From Mycetohabitans sp. B8 (GTDB lineage: Bacteria; Pseudomonadota; Gammaproteobacteria; Burkholderiales; Burkholderiaceae), in assembly GCF_021991875.1 (NCBI RefSeq), contig NZ_JAHLKR010000016.1, positions 186,001 to 250,000 on the forward strand: a stretch of DNA of 64,000 nucleotides, given 5' to 3'. A program made the translations under genes and the position numbers. Below are positions 37,856 to 49,200 of this stretch, one piece after another (position 1 is the stretch's first letter; every line of letters starts with the position of its first letter). The notes below the pieces were generated by a model. It made no database searches, had not been told where the DNA came from, and saw nothing but the letters and a program-made list of their open reading frames with translations.

Positions 37856-38222
37856 GATCATCCGTGGATGCACTGCATTGGCAGATATATTTCATTACCG
37901 TTGACTCAATAACCAACTTAATTTAGACAGATATTTTTTTCGTCAATCCGCCAGTTCGTGTGGACAATTTACAACGTAACCCGTGACGATGTGGCTCGAA
38001 CATCCGCGTCGGTCGCGTGCTCTCTAAAGACGAGCCATCAAGGTTTAAAAGGGGTTAATTCTGCCTTCCTATTGATCAGGATAGCTATGTATTATGGATA
38101 TTGTCCGATTTTTATAAGATAAGCACATTGCTGTCCATCTCGTCTTTGAGGAATACTTGCGATCATGTTGTGAAACTCCGCGACATAAAAGACGTAATTT
38201 GAATCAGTTAGATCGAGAAAAA
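37856..38222. other. AT-rich intergenic region before the lipoprotein gene
   Basis: About 370 bp, visibly richer in A and T than the surroundings, with no frame of note. It should hold the promoter of the lipoprotein gene at 38223. No hrpII, FNR or repeat element was recognised. Confidence 0.4.
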
Positions 38223-39080
38223 ATGCACAGAAACATCATGAAGTTTACGTTGCCCGCATTACTATGCGCGGTGTTGGTCTCGGCGTGTGGGGGCGGTGGC
38301 GACTCCAGCGGGAACGCTGGAGTAAAAGAGGCACAGGGCAACAGCCGAGGCTATGCGCCCGAGGTCAAAGGAACAGACGGCAAAGTTTCCGTGCTTTTTG
38401 CATCGGCGATGCAGCCCGCTGCGTCGCTGAGTGCTGGACGCCTCATTGCCTCGTCAAGCGTCGACCGTTCGTTACTGACACAGGACGCTAACGGAGCCTT
38501 TACCGCTTTTGCAAACAGCGGTGAAGGAGGCATCTTTGCCGGTTTTCGGACGACTGGAGAGGTCTTTTCGCATATGGGGCGCGTTGAAGATGTCGCCGGA
38601 TCCGACGGTGTAGTGGCGATCGGCCGATGGTCAGACGGAAGCAATTCTCTCGGCGATGCTTATAATGAAAACCAGGGTGCTGTGTATGCGGTGGGCAATC
38701 CGTTGACCCTGACGAGAAGCGCGGGTACCCTGTCGTGCCGGATGGTGCATGCAACGCAACCGACTTCACTGGCGGGCAACGTGCCGTCGGGGAAATTGAA
38801 CTCGGCAGTGGGCACGCTGGACTTGGGTACGCTGCAGTTCGCCAACGTGGCACTCGACGTTTCGATTGGCAGTGACCAGAACTATGCGATCGCCATGGGC
38901 GGCTTGACGCTGGGACGTCTGTCGGTGCGCCAGGGATTGAGCACAGTTAGTATTGCAATGGGTGCGGAGGTTACGCAGCCCTATATTGCGCTCGCCTACG
39001 CGGCAGATTTGCCGCAAACTGGCGGTATTAATGGCCTCGTCGTGCTGAAATGCGAAAAAGCGCGTGAATCGGCGTCTTAA
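38223..39080 (+). CDS. Putative lipoprotein of unknown function
   Basis: About 285 residues from ATG 38223 (ATG 38238 is an alternative). The N-terminus is a type II signal: basic start, hydrophobic LPALLCAVLV, and lipobox VSAC followed by GGGGDSSG, a glycine-rich tether typical of surface-exposed lipoproteins. The rest is rich in Gly, Ser, Ala and Thr with alternating beta-type patterns (GTLDLGTLQFANVALDVSIG), suggesting a beta-barrel or sandwich. No family is named with confidence. It is flanked by two decayed genes. Confidence 0.75.
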   Translation: MHRNIMKFTLPALLCAVLVSACGGGGDSSGNAGVKEAQGNSRGYAPEVKGTDGKVSVLFASAMQPAASLSAGRLIASSSVDRSLLTQDANGAFTAFANSGEGGIFAGFRTTGEVFSHMGRVEDVAGSDGVVAIGRWSDGSNSLGDAYNENQGAVYAVGNPLTLTRSAGTLSCRMVHATQPTSLAGNVPSGKLNSAVGTLDLGTLQFANVALDVSIGSDQNYAIAMGGLTLGRLSVRQGLSTVSIAMGAEVTQPYIALAYAADLPQTGGINGLVVLKCEKARESAS

Positions 39081-39467
39081 AGACGAGCTTTCATTGCGCA
39101 TGAGGATGATTGGCTGTGCCACGTCCGAGGGCATTATCCAGGTGCGCAACTGACAACGCGCGGCCCGGGCGCGCTAATCTGCTCGTACCAATATATACGA
39201 GTGGGCTAGCGCTTTGGGCCGCGATCCGTCTCATCGAAATCATCCTCGTAGCAGACATGGTCGGGACGCAGGGAAGGGGTCTGTAGAAGATCGCGAATAC
39301 GCGACCGGCCGTAACCCTTTTCATTCTGCTCAATATCGTTCTGTTGAATGGCCGCAGCGCCTGCTTTGTTCGCTGTGACCGACCGCTCCCGCGGGTGGCG
39401 TGAGAGCGTAAGCTGTCAGCCCAATCCTATTCTGGGTAGGTTCGCGGTAACAACAGTCTGTGTTGGG

Positions 39468-39641
39468 GCTTGAGCTTGGGCGACAAGCGAATCGGGTTGT
39501 ATGGGTGCCACGCGCTGTATTCGATTCCGTACCAATATTGGACCGCAACGCTGTCTGCGAGCGCTAACATGTATTACCAGCAAAAACAGTACAGCTTTAA
39601 AGGTGCAAGCGGCACTCGGTCATCGTATCGAGCCTGCGCTG
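39468..39641 (+). pseudogene. Two-partner secretion transporter (ShlB/FhaC type) fragment
   Basis: One plus-strand frame reads LSLGDKRIGLYGCHALYSIP, then YQYWTATLSASANMYYQQKQ and YSFKGASGT. This resembles the C-terminal barrel of TpsB transporters (YSIPYGYWTxxxSASxxxYxQ...YSGTS). Only about 55 residues remain, running into the end of the convergent cls gene; neither POTRA domain nor the rest of the barrel is seen. The preceding 39081-39467 has no recognisable gene. Confidence 0.45.
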
Positions 39642-41087
39642 CTATAGAATTGGCGCGAACAGCCGCGCGACGTGCATCGCCATGCGCCGCCACGCCGGCG
39701 TGCGTGCGTATTCGCTGGCTTGGACCGGATCAGACAACGCGAAATCGGCCTCGAGCATGGCCGCGACTTTTGCGGCAAACGTGGAATCCACAGTCAATAG
39801 CATGATCTCAAAGTTCAGGCGAAATGACCGATTATCGAGGTTCGCACTGCCGATCGCGGCGGCGACACAATCGATTAGCACGACCTTTTGGTGAAGGAAG
39901 CCGGGCCGATAGCGGAAGACCTGAATGCCCGCATGCACCATGTCATGTGCATACAGTCGGGAGGCTTCAAAAACGACGATATGATCGCGGCGCGACGGAA
40001 TCAGCACGCGCACGTCCACGCCGCGCATCACGGCGAGCCTGAGGGCGGCGAATACGGCCTCATCAGGGATCAAGTAAGGGCTGGTGATCCAGATACGCTC
40101 GCGTGCCGCATGAATCGCTGCGACGAAGAACAGCGAGCAGGTTTCCTGGCGATCGGCCGGACCGCTGGCGATGACTTGGCAATGCATGTTGCCACCGCAC
40201 GGGTGGATGGGTGGCGTAGTACGGGGCAGCCGCTGCGTGGCCCAAAACCAATCCTCGACGAACACGAATTCGATTTGCTTCACCACGGGCCCGCGCACTT
40301 CAAGGTGCGTATCACGCCACGGCGATAACGGTGGTTTGCCACCCAGGTATTCGATACCGACGTTGTGGCCGCCGATAAATGCGCGTTCGCCATCGACGAC
40401 GACGATTTTGCGGTGATTACGGAAATTGAGTTGGAAGCGGTTGACGAAGCGGCGGTTGGTGGCGAACGCATGCACCTGCACGCCGCCGGCACGTAGCGCG
40501 CTGACGTAGGCCACCGGCAGGTCGATACTGCCGATGCTGTCATACAGCAAATGCACCTGCACCCCTTGTGCCGCCTTGGCCAGCAGTGCATCGCGCAGCA
40601 TGTCGCCGACTGTGTCGGCCCGAATGATGAAGAACTGGACGAGCACGTAGTGATGTGCCGCGTCGATGGCGTCGAAGATTGCCGCAAACGTCGCTTCGCC
40701 GTTGATCAGCGTGCGCACGTGATTGCCGGCCAAAAACGGCATGCGCGCGAGCGACGACAGTGCGGTGATCGTCTGTACGCCCAGCTTGCCGACCGGCGCG
40801 CTGTCCAGCGCGTCGGATTGCGTGCCGATGTCGCTGACCAGGTCCAAATGCCGCTCCCGAATCGCCTCGTACTCGACGCGTCGCGCGTCGACATAACCCT
40901 CGAAACGGCTACGCCCCAGGAAAAGGTACGGAACCAGCGTCAGATAGGGCATCGCGACGAGCGAAACCGCCCACGCGATCGCCCCTTGCGACGTACGCGT
41001 GTGGAGGATCGCATGGCAGGCGGCGATGACGCCGAGCACATGCGCACAAGCGACCCATGTACCGAGATGGAGCCAATCCAGTTGCAT
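39642..41087 (-). CDS. cls: Cardiolipin synthase (phospholipase D family)
   Basis: A 481-residue membrane enzyme joining two phosphatidylglycerols into cardiolipin. Two N-terminal helices (about 8-28 and 38-58) precede two PLD domains with HxKxxxxD motifs: HRKIVVVD (His225, Lys227, Asp232) and HQKVVLID near residue 410. Each is followed by the expected GG.N / GSANLDNRS sequence. Length and order match ClsA. It is monocistronic. Confidence 0.95.
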   Translation of the reverse strand: MQLDWLHLGTWVACAHVLGVIAACHAILHTRTSQGAIAWAVSLVAMPYLTLVPYLFLGRSRFEGYVDARRVEYEAIRERHLDLVSDIGTQSDALDSAPVGKLGVQTITALSSLARMPFLAGNHVRTLINGEATFAAIFDAIDAAHHYVLVQFFIIRADTVGDMLRDALLAKAAQGVQVHLLYDSIGSIDLPVAYVSALRAGGVQVHAFATNRRFVNRFQLNFRNHRKIVVVDGERAFIGGHNVGIEYLGGKPPLSPWRDTHLEVRGPVVKQIEFVFVEDWFWATQRLPRTTPPIHPCGGNMHCQVIASGPADRQETCSLFFVAAIHAARERIWITSPYLIPDEAVFAALRLAVMRGVDVRVLIPSRRDHIVVFEASRLYAHDMVHAGIQVFRYRPGFLHQKVVLIDCVAAAIGSANLDNRSFRLNFEIMLLTVDSTFAAKVAAMLEADFALSDPVQASEYARTPAWRRMAMHVARLFAPIL

Positions 41088-41277
41088 GCGGGAAAGCGAG
41101 CCGATGACGGCTCGCGCAGTGCGCCATGCGTTGCATCTTACCTGTCATGGCCTTTTTTCGGCAGTGCCGATGTGGTGTGCACGCCGCAACGACGCATGTA
41201 TCGGGGCGATGTGGCGCCGCAGCGTGCGGTTGTGTCTTTTGTTCAGCGGTGCTGTATCACGACAGGGCTGTCTTGCA

Positions 41278-42171
41278 TCATGATTTGCGACGCGGCAGGT
41301 CTGCCGCCCGCAGCAAAAAGACGCTTTCGTCGCCGGCATGGGTCGGCAGCCACGTCAGCGGCAGGCCGCCGAACGCGGCTTCGACGTGGCGCCGCTCGTT
41401 GCCGATCTCGACGACCAGCAGGCCGTCGTCGGTCAGCCAGTCGCGCGCGGCGCTGATGATCTGGCGCACAATGTCCATGCCGTCGCTGCCGCCGGCGAGC
41501 GCGATCCTCGGTTCGTGGCAGTACTCGGCGGGCAACGCTTGCATCGATTCGTCGTTGACATACGGCGGATTGGTGATGATCAAATCGTACCGGCGTGGCG
41601 GCAGCGGCTCGAACAGGTCGCCTTCGAACAGCATGATCCGCTCATTCAAGTCGTAGTCATCGACGTTGTGCTGCGCCACCTGCAGCGCGTGCGCCGACAG
41701 GTCGACCGCGTCGATGTCGGCGCAGGGGAACGCGTCGGCTGCCATGATCGCCAGGCAGCCAGAGCCGGTGCACAACTCGAGCACCGCGCCCAGTTCGTCG
41801 GGCGCGTCGATCCACGGCGACAGCCGCTCGAGCAGCAACTCGCCGATGAGCGAACGCGGCACGATCACGCGCTCATCGACATGGAAACGATAGCCGTGTA
41901 GCCAAGCTTCGTGTGTCAGATAGGCGGCCGGCAACCGCTGCGTGACGCGCCGCTCGATGATGTCGAGTACCGCGCCGATTTCGTCGTCCAGCAGACGTGC
42001 ATCGAGGAACGGGTCCAGCGTGTCGAGCGGTAGGTGCAGCGTATGGAGCACCAGATACGCGGCTTCATCATAAGCGGTTGCGTTGCCGTGGCCGAAGGCC
42101 AATTGAGCTTGGTTGAAGCGGGTGACCGCGTAGCGTAGCAAGTCGCGGACGGTCGAAAACGAGTGATTCAT
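41278..42171 (-). CDS. prmB: Ribosomal protein L3 N5-glutamine methyltransferase
   Basis: A 297-residue SAM-dependent methyltransferase. An N-terminal helical domain is followed by the SAM-binding LELCTGSGCLAI and the catalytic NPPY of IITNPPYVND, which define the HemK/PrmB group. GGSDGMDIVRQII follows. Position last in the dap operon and closeness to PrmB rather than PrmC support the name. ATG 42171 (MNHSFSTVRDLL) is preferred over frames reaching 42309. PrmB methylates a glutamine of ribosomal protein uL3. Confidence 0.9.
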   Translation of the reverse strand: MNHSFSTVRDLLRYAVTRFNQAQLAFGHGNATAYDEAAYLVLHTLHLPLDTLDPFLDARLLDDEIGAVLDIIERRVTQRLPAAYLTHEAWLHGYRFHVDERVIVPRSLIGELLLERLSPWIDAPDELGAVLELCTGSGCLAIMAADAFPCADIDAVDLSAHALQVAQHNVDDYDLNERIMLFEGDLFEPLPPRRYDLIITNPPYVNDESMQALPAEYCHEPRIALAGGSDGMDIVRQIISAARDWLTDDGLLVVEIGNERRHVEAAFGGLPLTWLPTHAGDESVFLLRAADLPRRKS

Positions 42172-42245
42172 GGTAAGCGACGGCATGAGCGCCGGGTTGG
42201 ACGTTGGCGGGTAGGAGGGGGCGCGGCGGCGTCGGACCGGGCTGG

Positions 42246-42273
42246 GGTTGGCGCCGCCACGGTGGCGCCAACC
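42246..42273. repeat. Long GC-rich hairpin between dapE and prmB
   Basis: GGTTGGCGCCGCC, AC, then GGTGGCGCCAACC: 13-bp arms with one mismatch, 11 nt past the dapE stop codon. No T-tract follows. It could protect the upstream mRNA or reduce read-through to prmB. Confidence 0.65.
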
Positions 42274-42283
42274 GTCCTGTACG

Positions 42284-43435
<1,152 letters not shown>

Positions 43436-43810
43436 TCAGAACAGCGTTTGATACTGGTCGGCTGAGAAGCCGACCGCCTTGATGCCGTCGTCGGTCACGA
43501 CCACGGGACGCTTGATTACCGACGGTTTGTCGATCATCAATGCGATGGCGCCGTCAGTCGTGCCGGCCGCCGCTTTTTGCGCTTTGCTGAGCGCGCGCCA
43601 TGTGGTGCCGCGTCGGTTCACGAGCGTGTCCAGCGGCACCTGGGCGAGCCAGTCGCGCAGCAATGCTGCGTCGACGCCGGCCTTCTTGACGTCGTGGAAC
43701 GCATACGCGACACCGTGCGCGTCGAGCCAGTCGCGCGCCTTCTTCACAGTGTCGCAGTTCGGGATCCCGTAGACGGTCAGCACGTTGCCGCGTGACTTGC
43801 TGCTGGCCAT
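43436..43810 (-). CDS. ArsC/Spx-family protein (YffB-like)
   Basis: A 124-residue thioredoxin-fold protein. The active-site region YGIPNCDTVKKARDWLD has one catalytic Cys, as in YffB (not CxxC), followed by VNRRGTTWRAL and IKRPVVVTDDG. YffB-type proteins are GSH-dependent thiol reductases of uncertain role, unlike true arsenate reductases. It abuts the dapD stop with no gap, an arrangement conserved beside dap genes in beta-proteobacteria. No evidence links it to arsenate. Confidence 0.88.
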   Translation of the reverse strand: MASSKSRGNVLTVYGIPNCDTVKKARDWLDAHGVAYAFHDVKKAGVDAALLRDWLAQVPLDTLVNRRGTTWRALSKAQKAAAGTTDGAIALMIDKPSVIKRPVVVTDDGIKAVGFSADQYQTLF

Positions 43811-44638
43811 TCAGTCGCCCCGTAGCAGTTCGTTGATGCCGACCTTCGAACGGGTCTTGGCATCCACTTTCTTAACGATCACCGCGCAGTACAGGCTGTA
43901 TTGGCCGTCAGCCGACGGCAGGTTGCCGGCCACGACGACGGAGCCCGGCGGCACGCGGCCGTACATGACTTCGCCGGTCTCGCGATCATAGATCTTCGTG
44001 CTTTGGCCGAGATAGACGCCCATCGAGATGACCGAGTTTTCCCCGACGATCACGCCCTCGACCACTTCGGAGCGCGCGCCGATGAAGCAGTTGTCTTCGA
44101 TGATCACCGGGTTGGCCTGCAGCGGCTCGAGCACGCCGCCGATGCCGACCCCGCCGGACAAGTGAACGTTTTTGCCGATCTGTGCGCACGAGCCGACGGT
44201 GGCCCACGTGTCGACCATCGTGCCTTCATCGACGTATGCACCGATGTTGGTGTACGACGGCATCAGCACGACGTTCTTCGCGATATACGAGCCGCGGCGC
44301 GCGATCGCCGGCGGCACGACACGAAAGCCCCCGGCGGCGAAGTCCTCGGGCGTGTAGTTCGCGAACTTGGACGGCACCTTGTCGTAGAACTGCGAGTAGC
44401 CACCGGCGGCCATCGGCGCATTGTCTTCGAGTCGGAACGACAACAGCACCGCCTTTTTCAGCCATTGGTTGACGACCCAGTCGCCCTCCTTCTTTTCTGC
44501 CACGCGAAGCGTGCCGCGATCCAGCTCGCCGATCACGTGCGCGACAGCCTCGCGGATGTCGGCGGGGGCGGACTTCGGTGACAGCTCGGTGCGGTTTTCC
44601 CAGGCGGTGTCGATGATCTGCTGCAATGGTTGCGACAT
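43811..44638 (-). CDS. dapD: Tetrahydrodipicolinate N-succinyltransferase
   Basis: A 275-residue trimeric left-handed beta-helix enzyme that succinylates tetrahydrodipicolinate using succinyl-CoA. The helical N-domain ([17 protein letters not shown]) precedes hexapeptide repeats ([58 protein letters not shown]). ATG 44638 gives the canonical [13 protein letters not shown] start; the upstream frame extension is spurious. Follows dapC by 68 nt. Confidence 0.97.
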   Translation of the reverse strand: MSQPLQQIIDTAWENRTELSPKSAPADIREAVAHVIGELDRGTLRVAEKKEGDWVVNQWLKKAVLLSFRLEDNAPMAAGGYSQFYDKVPSKFANYTPEDFAAGGFRVVPPAIARRGSYIAKNVVLMPSYTNIGAYVDEGTMVDTWATVGSCAQIGKNVHLSGGVGIGGVLEPLQANPVIIEDNCFIGARSEVVEGVIVGENSVISMGVYLGQSTKIYDRETGEVMYGRVPPGSVVVAGNLPSADGQYSLYCAVIVKKVDAKTRSKVGINELLRGD

Positions 44639-44706
44639 GACTTGATGACTCGAGTGTGGTTGGTATGGATGCCATGCGTGCGCGCCGTGCGGCAGGCGTC
44701 GGCGTG

Positions 44707-45921
44707 CTACAGGCTTTGGCAGAACTGGACGATGCGCCGCGCGCCTTCGATGCATTCGGCGCTGTCCGCGACCAGCGCGATGCGCACGTAGTCGCGTCCC
44801 GGGTTGACACCGTGCGCGGTGCGCGCGAGATAGGAGCCCGGCAGGACGGTGACATTATAGTCGGCGTATAAGCGCCGCGCGAATGTGCAATCGTCCAACC
44901 CGGTGCGCGAAACCCGCGCCCACAGGTAAAACCCCGCGTCGGGCATCGCGACATCCAGCACGTCGGCCAGCATCGGGGTGACGGTGCCGAATTTCTCGAC
45001 GTACTGCCGGCGGTTGTCGCGCACGTGCTGCTCGTCGCCCCACGCAGCGATACTCGCAGCCTGGTAGACGGGGCTCAATGCCGAACCGTGATAAGTGCGG
45101 AACAATAGGAAGCGCTTTAGGATCGACGCGTCGCCGGCAACAAACCCAGAGCGCATGCCCGGCACATTCGAGCGCTTGGACAGGCTGGAGAACATCACGA
45201 TGCGCTCGAAGCCGCGGCCCAATGCGTGGGCGGCTTGCAGCGCGCCGAGCGGCGGGTTGCGTTCGTCGAAGTAGATTTCGGAGTAGCACTCGTCGGACGC
45301 GATCGTGAAACCGAAGCGCTCGGACAGCGCGAAAATCTCCCGCCAATCGTCCAGGCCCAACACGGCCCCGGTTGGATTGCCCGGCGAGCACACGTACAGC
45401 AGCTGCGTGCGTGCCCAGACATCCTGTGGCACCGTGCCGTAATCGCATACGTAGTGGCGGGCCGGATCGCTGTTCACGTAGTACGGTTGCGCGCCGGCGA
45501 GTAGCGCCGCACCTTCGTAGATCTGATAGAACGGATTCGGGCACAGCACGACTGGCGGCCCGCCCGCGTCGCTTGCGCGGCGCGCGTCGACGACCGTTTG
45601 CGCGAACGCGAACAGCGCCTCGCGTGAGCCGGCCACCGGCAGCACGTTGGTGGCCGGGTCTACCGCCGGCAATCCATAACGGCGTTGCAGCCACGTCGCG
45701 ATCGCGTGCCGCAACGGCGGCGTGCCGGCAGTCGCGGGGTACGACGCCAATCCATTGAGCGATGCGCAAACGGCCTCGCGAACCAGCGCCGGCGTTGGAT
45801 GCTTCGGCTCACCGATACCAAAGCTGATCGGCGCATGGGTCGGCGAAGGCGTCACGCCGTCGAACAGCGCGCGCAGCTTTTCAAATGGATACGGTTGCAG
45901 CAGGTCGAGACGCGGATTCAC
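44707..45921 (-). CDS. dapC: Succinyldiaminopimelate transaminase
   Basis: A 404-residue PLP-dependent fold I aminotransferase. [15 protein letters not shown], then [11 protein letters not shown], the [12 protein letters not shown] region and [21 protein letters not shown], with the PLP lysine in SLSKRSN, are standard. The GTG start at 45921 has AAAGG about 9 nt upstream and gives [16 protein letters not shown], the typical DapC start. First gene of the dap operon; converts N-succinyl-2-amino-6-ketopimelate using glutamate. Divergent from smc. Confidence 0.94.
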   Translation of the reverse strand: MNPRLDLLQPYPFEKLRALFDGVTPSPTHAPISFGIGEPKHPTPALVREAVCASLNGLASYPATAGTPPLRHAIATWLQRRYGLPAVDPATNVLPVAGSREALFAFAQTVVDARRASDAGGPPVVLCPNPFYQIYEGAALLAGAQPYYVNSDPARHYVCDYGTVPQDVWARTQLLYVCSPGNPTGAVLGLDDWREIFALSERFGFTIASDECYSEIYFDERNPPLGALQAAHALGRGFERIVMFSSLSKRSNVPGMRSGFVAGDASILKRFLLFRTYHGSALSPVYQAASIAAWGDEQHVRDNRRQYVEKFGTVTPMLADVLDVAMPDAGFYLWARVSRTGLDDCTFARRLYADYNVTVLPGSYLARTAHGVNPGRDYVRIALVADSAECIEGARRIVQFCQSL

Positions 45922-46220
45922 TGGCAGGCCTTTATGGCGGCGTCGGGCACGGCGTTGGGCCGCCATGTCGATAGCGGGGACAAGTGCCGCCGCGTCGGTG
46001 CACGCGGCCGCCGCGTTGAACGCGGGTTAATTCGCAAACGCACAATTATAGCGTGCCTGCGCGCGCGGGCGTGCCCTGGCACGACACGCCGACGTGACGA
46101 ACGGCCCAAGCGGGTTTGGAGCGCCAACGGGCGATGGTATGATTGGCTCCGAACGTCCGGTGGCCGCATGCGTGCCGCACGGACTCCATGCAATCTCTCT
46201 CTAGAACAGCGAATATCGCC

Positions 46221-49200
46221 GTGCGTCTGACCTCGATCAAACTCGCTGGCTTCAAGTCTTTCGTCGATCTTACTCATTTCCAGGTGCCGGGCCAACTCGT
46301 TGGCGTTGTCGGCCCCAATGGCTGTGGCAAGTCAAACATCATCGATGCGGTGCGTTGGGTGCTCGGCGAATCACGCGCGTCCGAGTTGCGCGGCGAATCA
46401 ATGCAGGATGTGATCTTCAACGGCTCGACCGCACGCAAGCCGGCCAGTCGCGCTAGCGTCGAGTTGGTGTTCGACAATGGCGACGGGCGGGCGGCGGGCC
46501 AATGGAGTCAATACGCGGAAATTGCGGTCAAGCGCGTGCTCACGCGTGACGGCACGTCCAGCTACTACATTAACAACCTGCCAGCGCGCCGGCGTGACAT
46601 CCAGGACATTTTTCTGGGCACAGGCCTGGGCCCGCGCGCGTACGCGATCATTGGCCAAGGGATGATTGCGCGGATCATCGAGGCCAAACCCGAGGAGTTG
46701 CGCGTCTTTCTGGAGGAGGCGGCCGGCGTGTCCAAGTATAAGGAGCGGCGCCGGGAGACGGAGAACCGCCTACACGATACGCGTGACAACCTGACGCGCG
46801 TCGAGGATATCGTGCGTGAACTTGGCACGAACCTGGACAAGCTCGAGGGGCAGGCCATGATCGCGCAGCAGTTCAAGGCGTTGCAGGCCGAGGGTGAGGA
46901 AAAGCAGCGCCTGCTGTGGCTGCTGCGCAAGAACGAAGCGCAAGCCGAGCAGGAGCGCCAGCAGCGAGCGATCAGCGCCACGCAGGTCGAGCTCGAAGCG
47001 CAGACGGCGAGGCTGCGCGAAGTCGAGGCGCAACTAGAGACGATGCGTGTCGCGCACTACGCGGCCAGTGATGCGATGCAGGGCGCGCAAGGGGCACTGT
47101 ACGAGGCCAATGCTGAGGTCAGTCGGCTGGAAGCGGAGATCAAATTTATCGTCGAGTCGCGCAATCGTGCGCAGAGCCAGATCGCGGCGCTCACCGCGCA
47201 GCGAGATCAGTGGCAGCGGCAGGCCGAGAAGGCGCGCGACGAGTTGGCCGACGCGCACACGTTGCTTGCCGAAGCCGAGGAGCGAGCGGCGTGCACGCAG
47301 GACGAGGCGGCTACGCAAAACGATGCGCTGCCGGCGTTGGAAGCGCGGTGGCGCGATGCGCAGGCTAAGCTCAATGACGAGCGGGGCGCGATCGCGCAAG
47401 CGGAACAAGCGTTGAAGCTAGAAGCGGCGCATCAGCGTAACGCCGACCAGCAATTGCAGCAGTTACAGGTGCGGCTGGAGCGCCTGAGGAGCGAGCGGCA
47501 GGGGCTGGACGCGCCGGATGAGGCGCAACTCGAGGAACTGCGCATGCAGTTGGCCGAGCACGAGCAGATTCTGGACGATGCGCAGCAGCGGCTCGCCGAC
47601 GCGCAACAGCAGGCGCCGCAGCTAGACGAGGCGCGCCGCGCCGCGCAGGAGCGCGTGCAACAGGAAAACGCGCGGATTCACCAGCTCGAGGCACGCTTGG
47701 CCGCGCTCAAGCAGTTGCAGCAGAACGTGCAGACCCAGGGCAAGCTCCAGCCGTGGCTGGACAAGCACGAACTGGCCGCGCTGCCGCGCCTGTGGAAGAA
47801 GCTGCACATTGAGCCCGGTTGGGAAATAGCGTTGGAATCGGTCCTGCGCGAGCGACTGGCCGCGCTCGAGGTCTCGAATCTGGACTGGGTCAACGCATTT
47901 GCCACCGACGCGCCGCCGGCCAAACTCGCGTTCTATGCGCCGCCGCCGGCCGGCAAGCCGCTGCAGGCGCCGACCGGACTGCGGCCGTTGCTGGCGCTGC
48001 TGCGCATCGATGACCCGGGACTGCGCGCGGTGCTCGGCGACTGGCTCGCCAATGCGTTCGTGGCCGACGATCTCAGCCACGCACTGGCCGCGCGCACCCA
48101 GCTGCCAGATGGCGGATGCTTCGTTGTCCAGGCCGGCCATCTGGTCACCCGCGTCGGCGTGCAACTGTACGCAGCCGATTCCGAGCAGGCCGGCATGCTT
48201 GCACGACAACAGGAAATCGACAATCTCGGGCGCGAGGTTCGCGCTCAGGCGTTATTGGCGGATGAAGCGCGCGGCACCGCGGTGCGCGCCGAGGCCGCGC
48301 ATACGCAGGCGACGCAGGCGTTGACCGACGCGCGGGCACAGGTCGAACGCGCGACGCAGCAAGTGCATGCATTGCAACTGGACGTGCTCAAGCTGACCCA
48401 GGCGCATAAGCGCTACACGCAGCGTAGCGCGCAGATCGGCGACGAACTCGACGAGATTGCCGCGCAGATCGACGAGCAACGGGCACTGCGCAGTGAGTCG
48501 GAAAGCAATTTCGAGCGTTTCGACACCGAGCTGGCCGAGTTGCAGGCGCGCTTCGAAGAAGGGCAGTTGGCGTTCGAGGCGCTCGAAGAGACGTTGTCAG
48601 ACGCACGCCAGAAGTCACGGGAGTTGGAGCGCGCGGCGCAGGATGCGGTCTATGCGCAGCGTAATGTCGCGGCTCGTATCGACGAACTCACGCGCAGCAT
48701 CCAAGTCGCGCTGGAGCAGGACGAGCGGGTCGCCGGTGCGCTGGAAGAGGCGCGCGCCGAACTGGAGACGATCAACGAGCAAACGGCCCATACCGGGTTG
48801 CAGCAAGCGCTGGCGTTGCGCAGCGAGCGCGAGCAGGCGCTGCAGGCGGCACGCGCCGAACTCGATGCGCTGACCGGTCAATTGCGGCAGGCCGACGAGC
48901 AGCGCCTGGCGGTGGAGCGCTCGCTGCAGCCGCTGCGCGACAAGATTACCGAGCTGCAGCTTAAGGAGCAAGCGGCACGGCTTAATCGCGAGCAGTTTGG
49001 CGAGCAATTGGAGGCAGCCGGCGTCGACGAGGGGGCGTTGCAAGCCAAGCTCGGCGCGGACATGAAGCCATCGTACCTGCAGGGCGAGGTGACGCGGATC
49101 AATCATGCCATCACCGCGCTCGGCCCGGTGAACATGGCGGCGTTGGACGAACTGAGCGCGGCCCGCGAACGCAAGCAGTTCCTGGATGCGCAGTCGGCCG

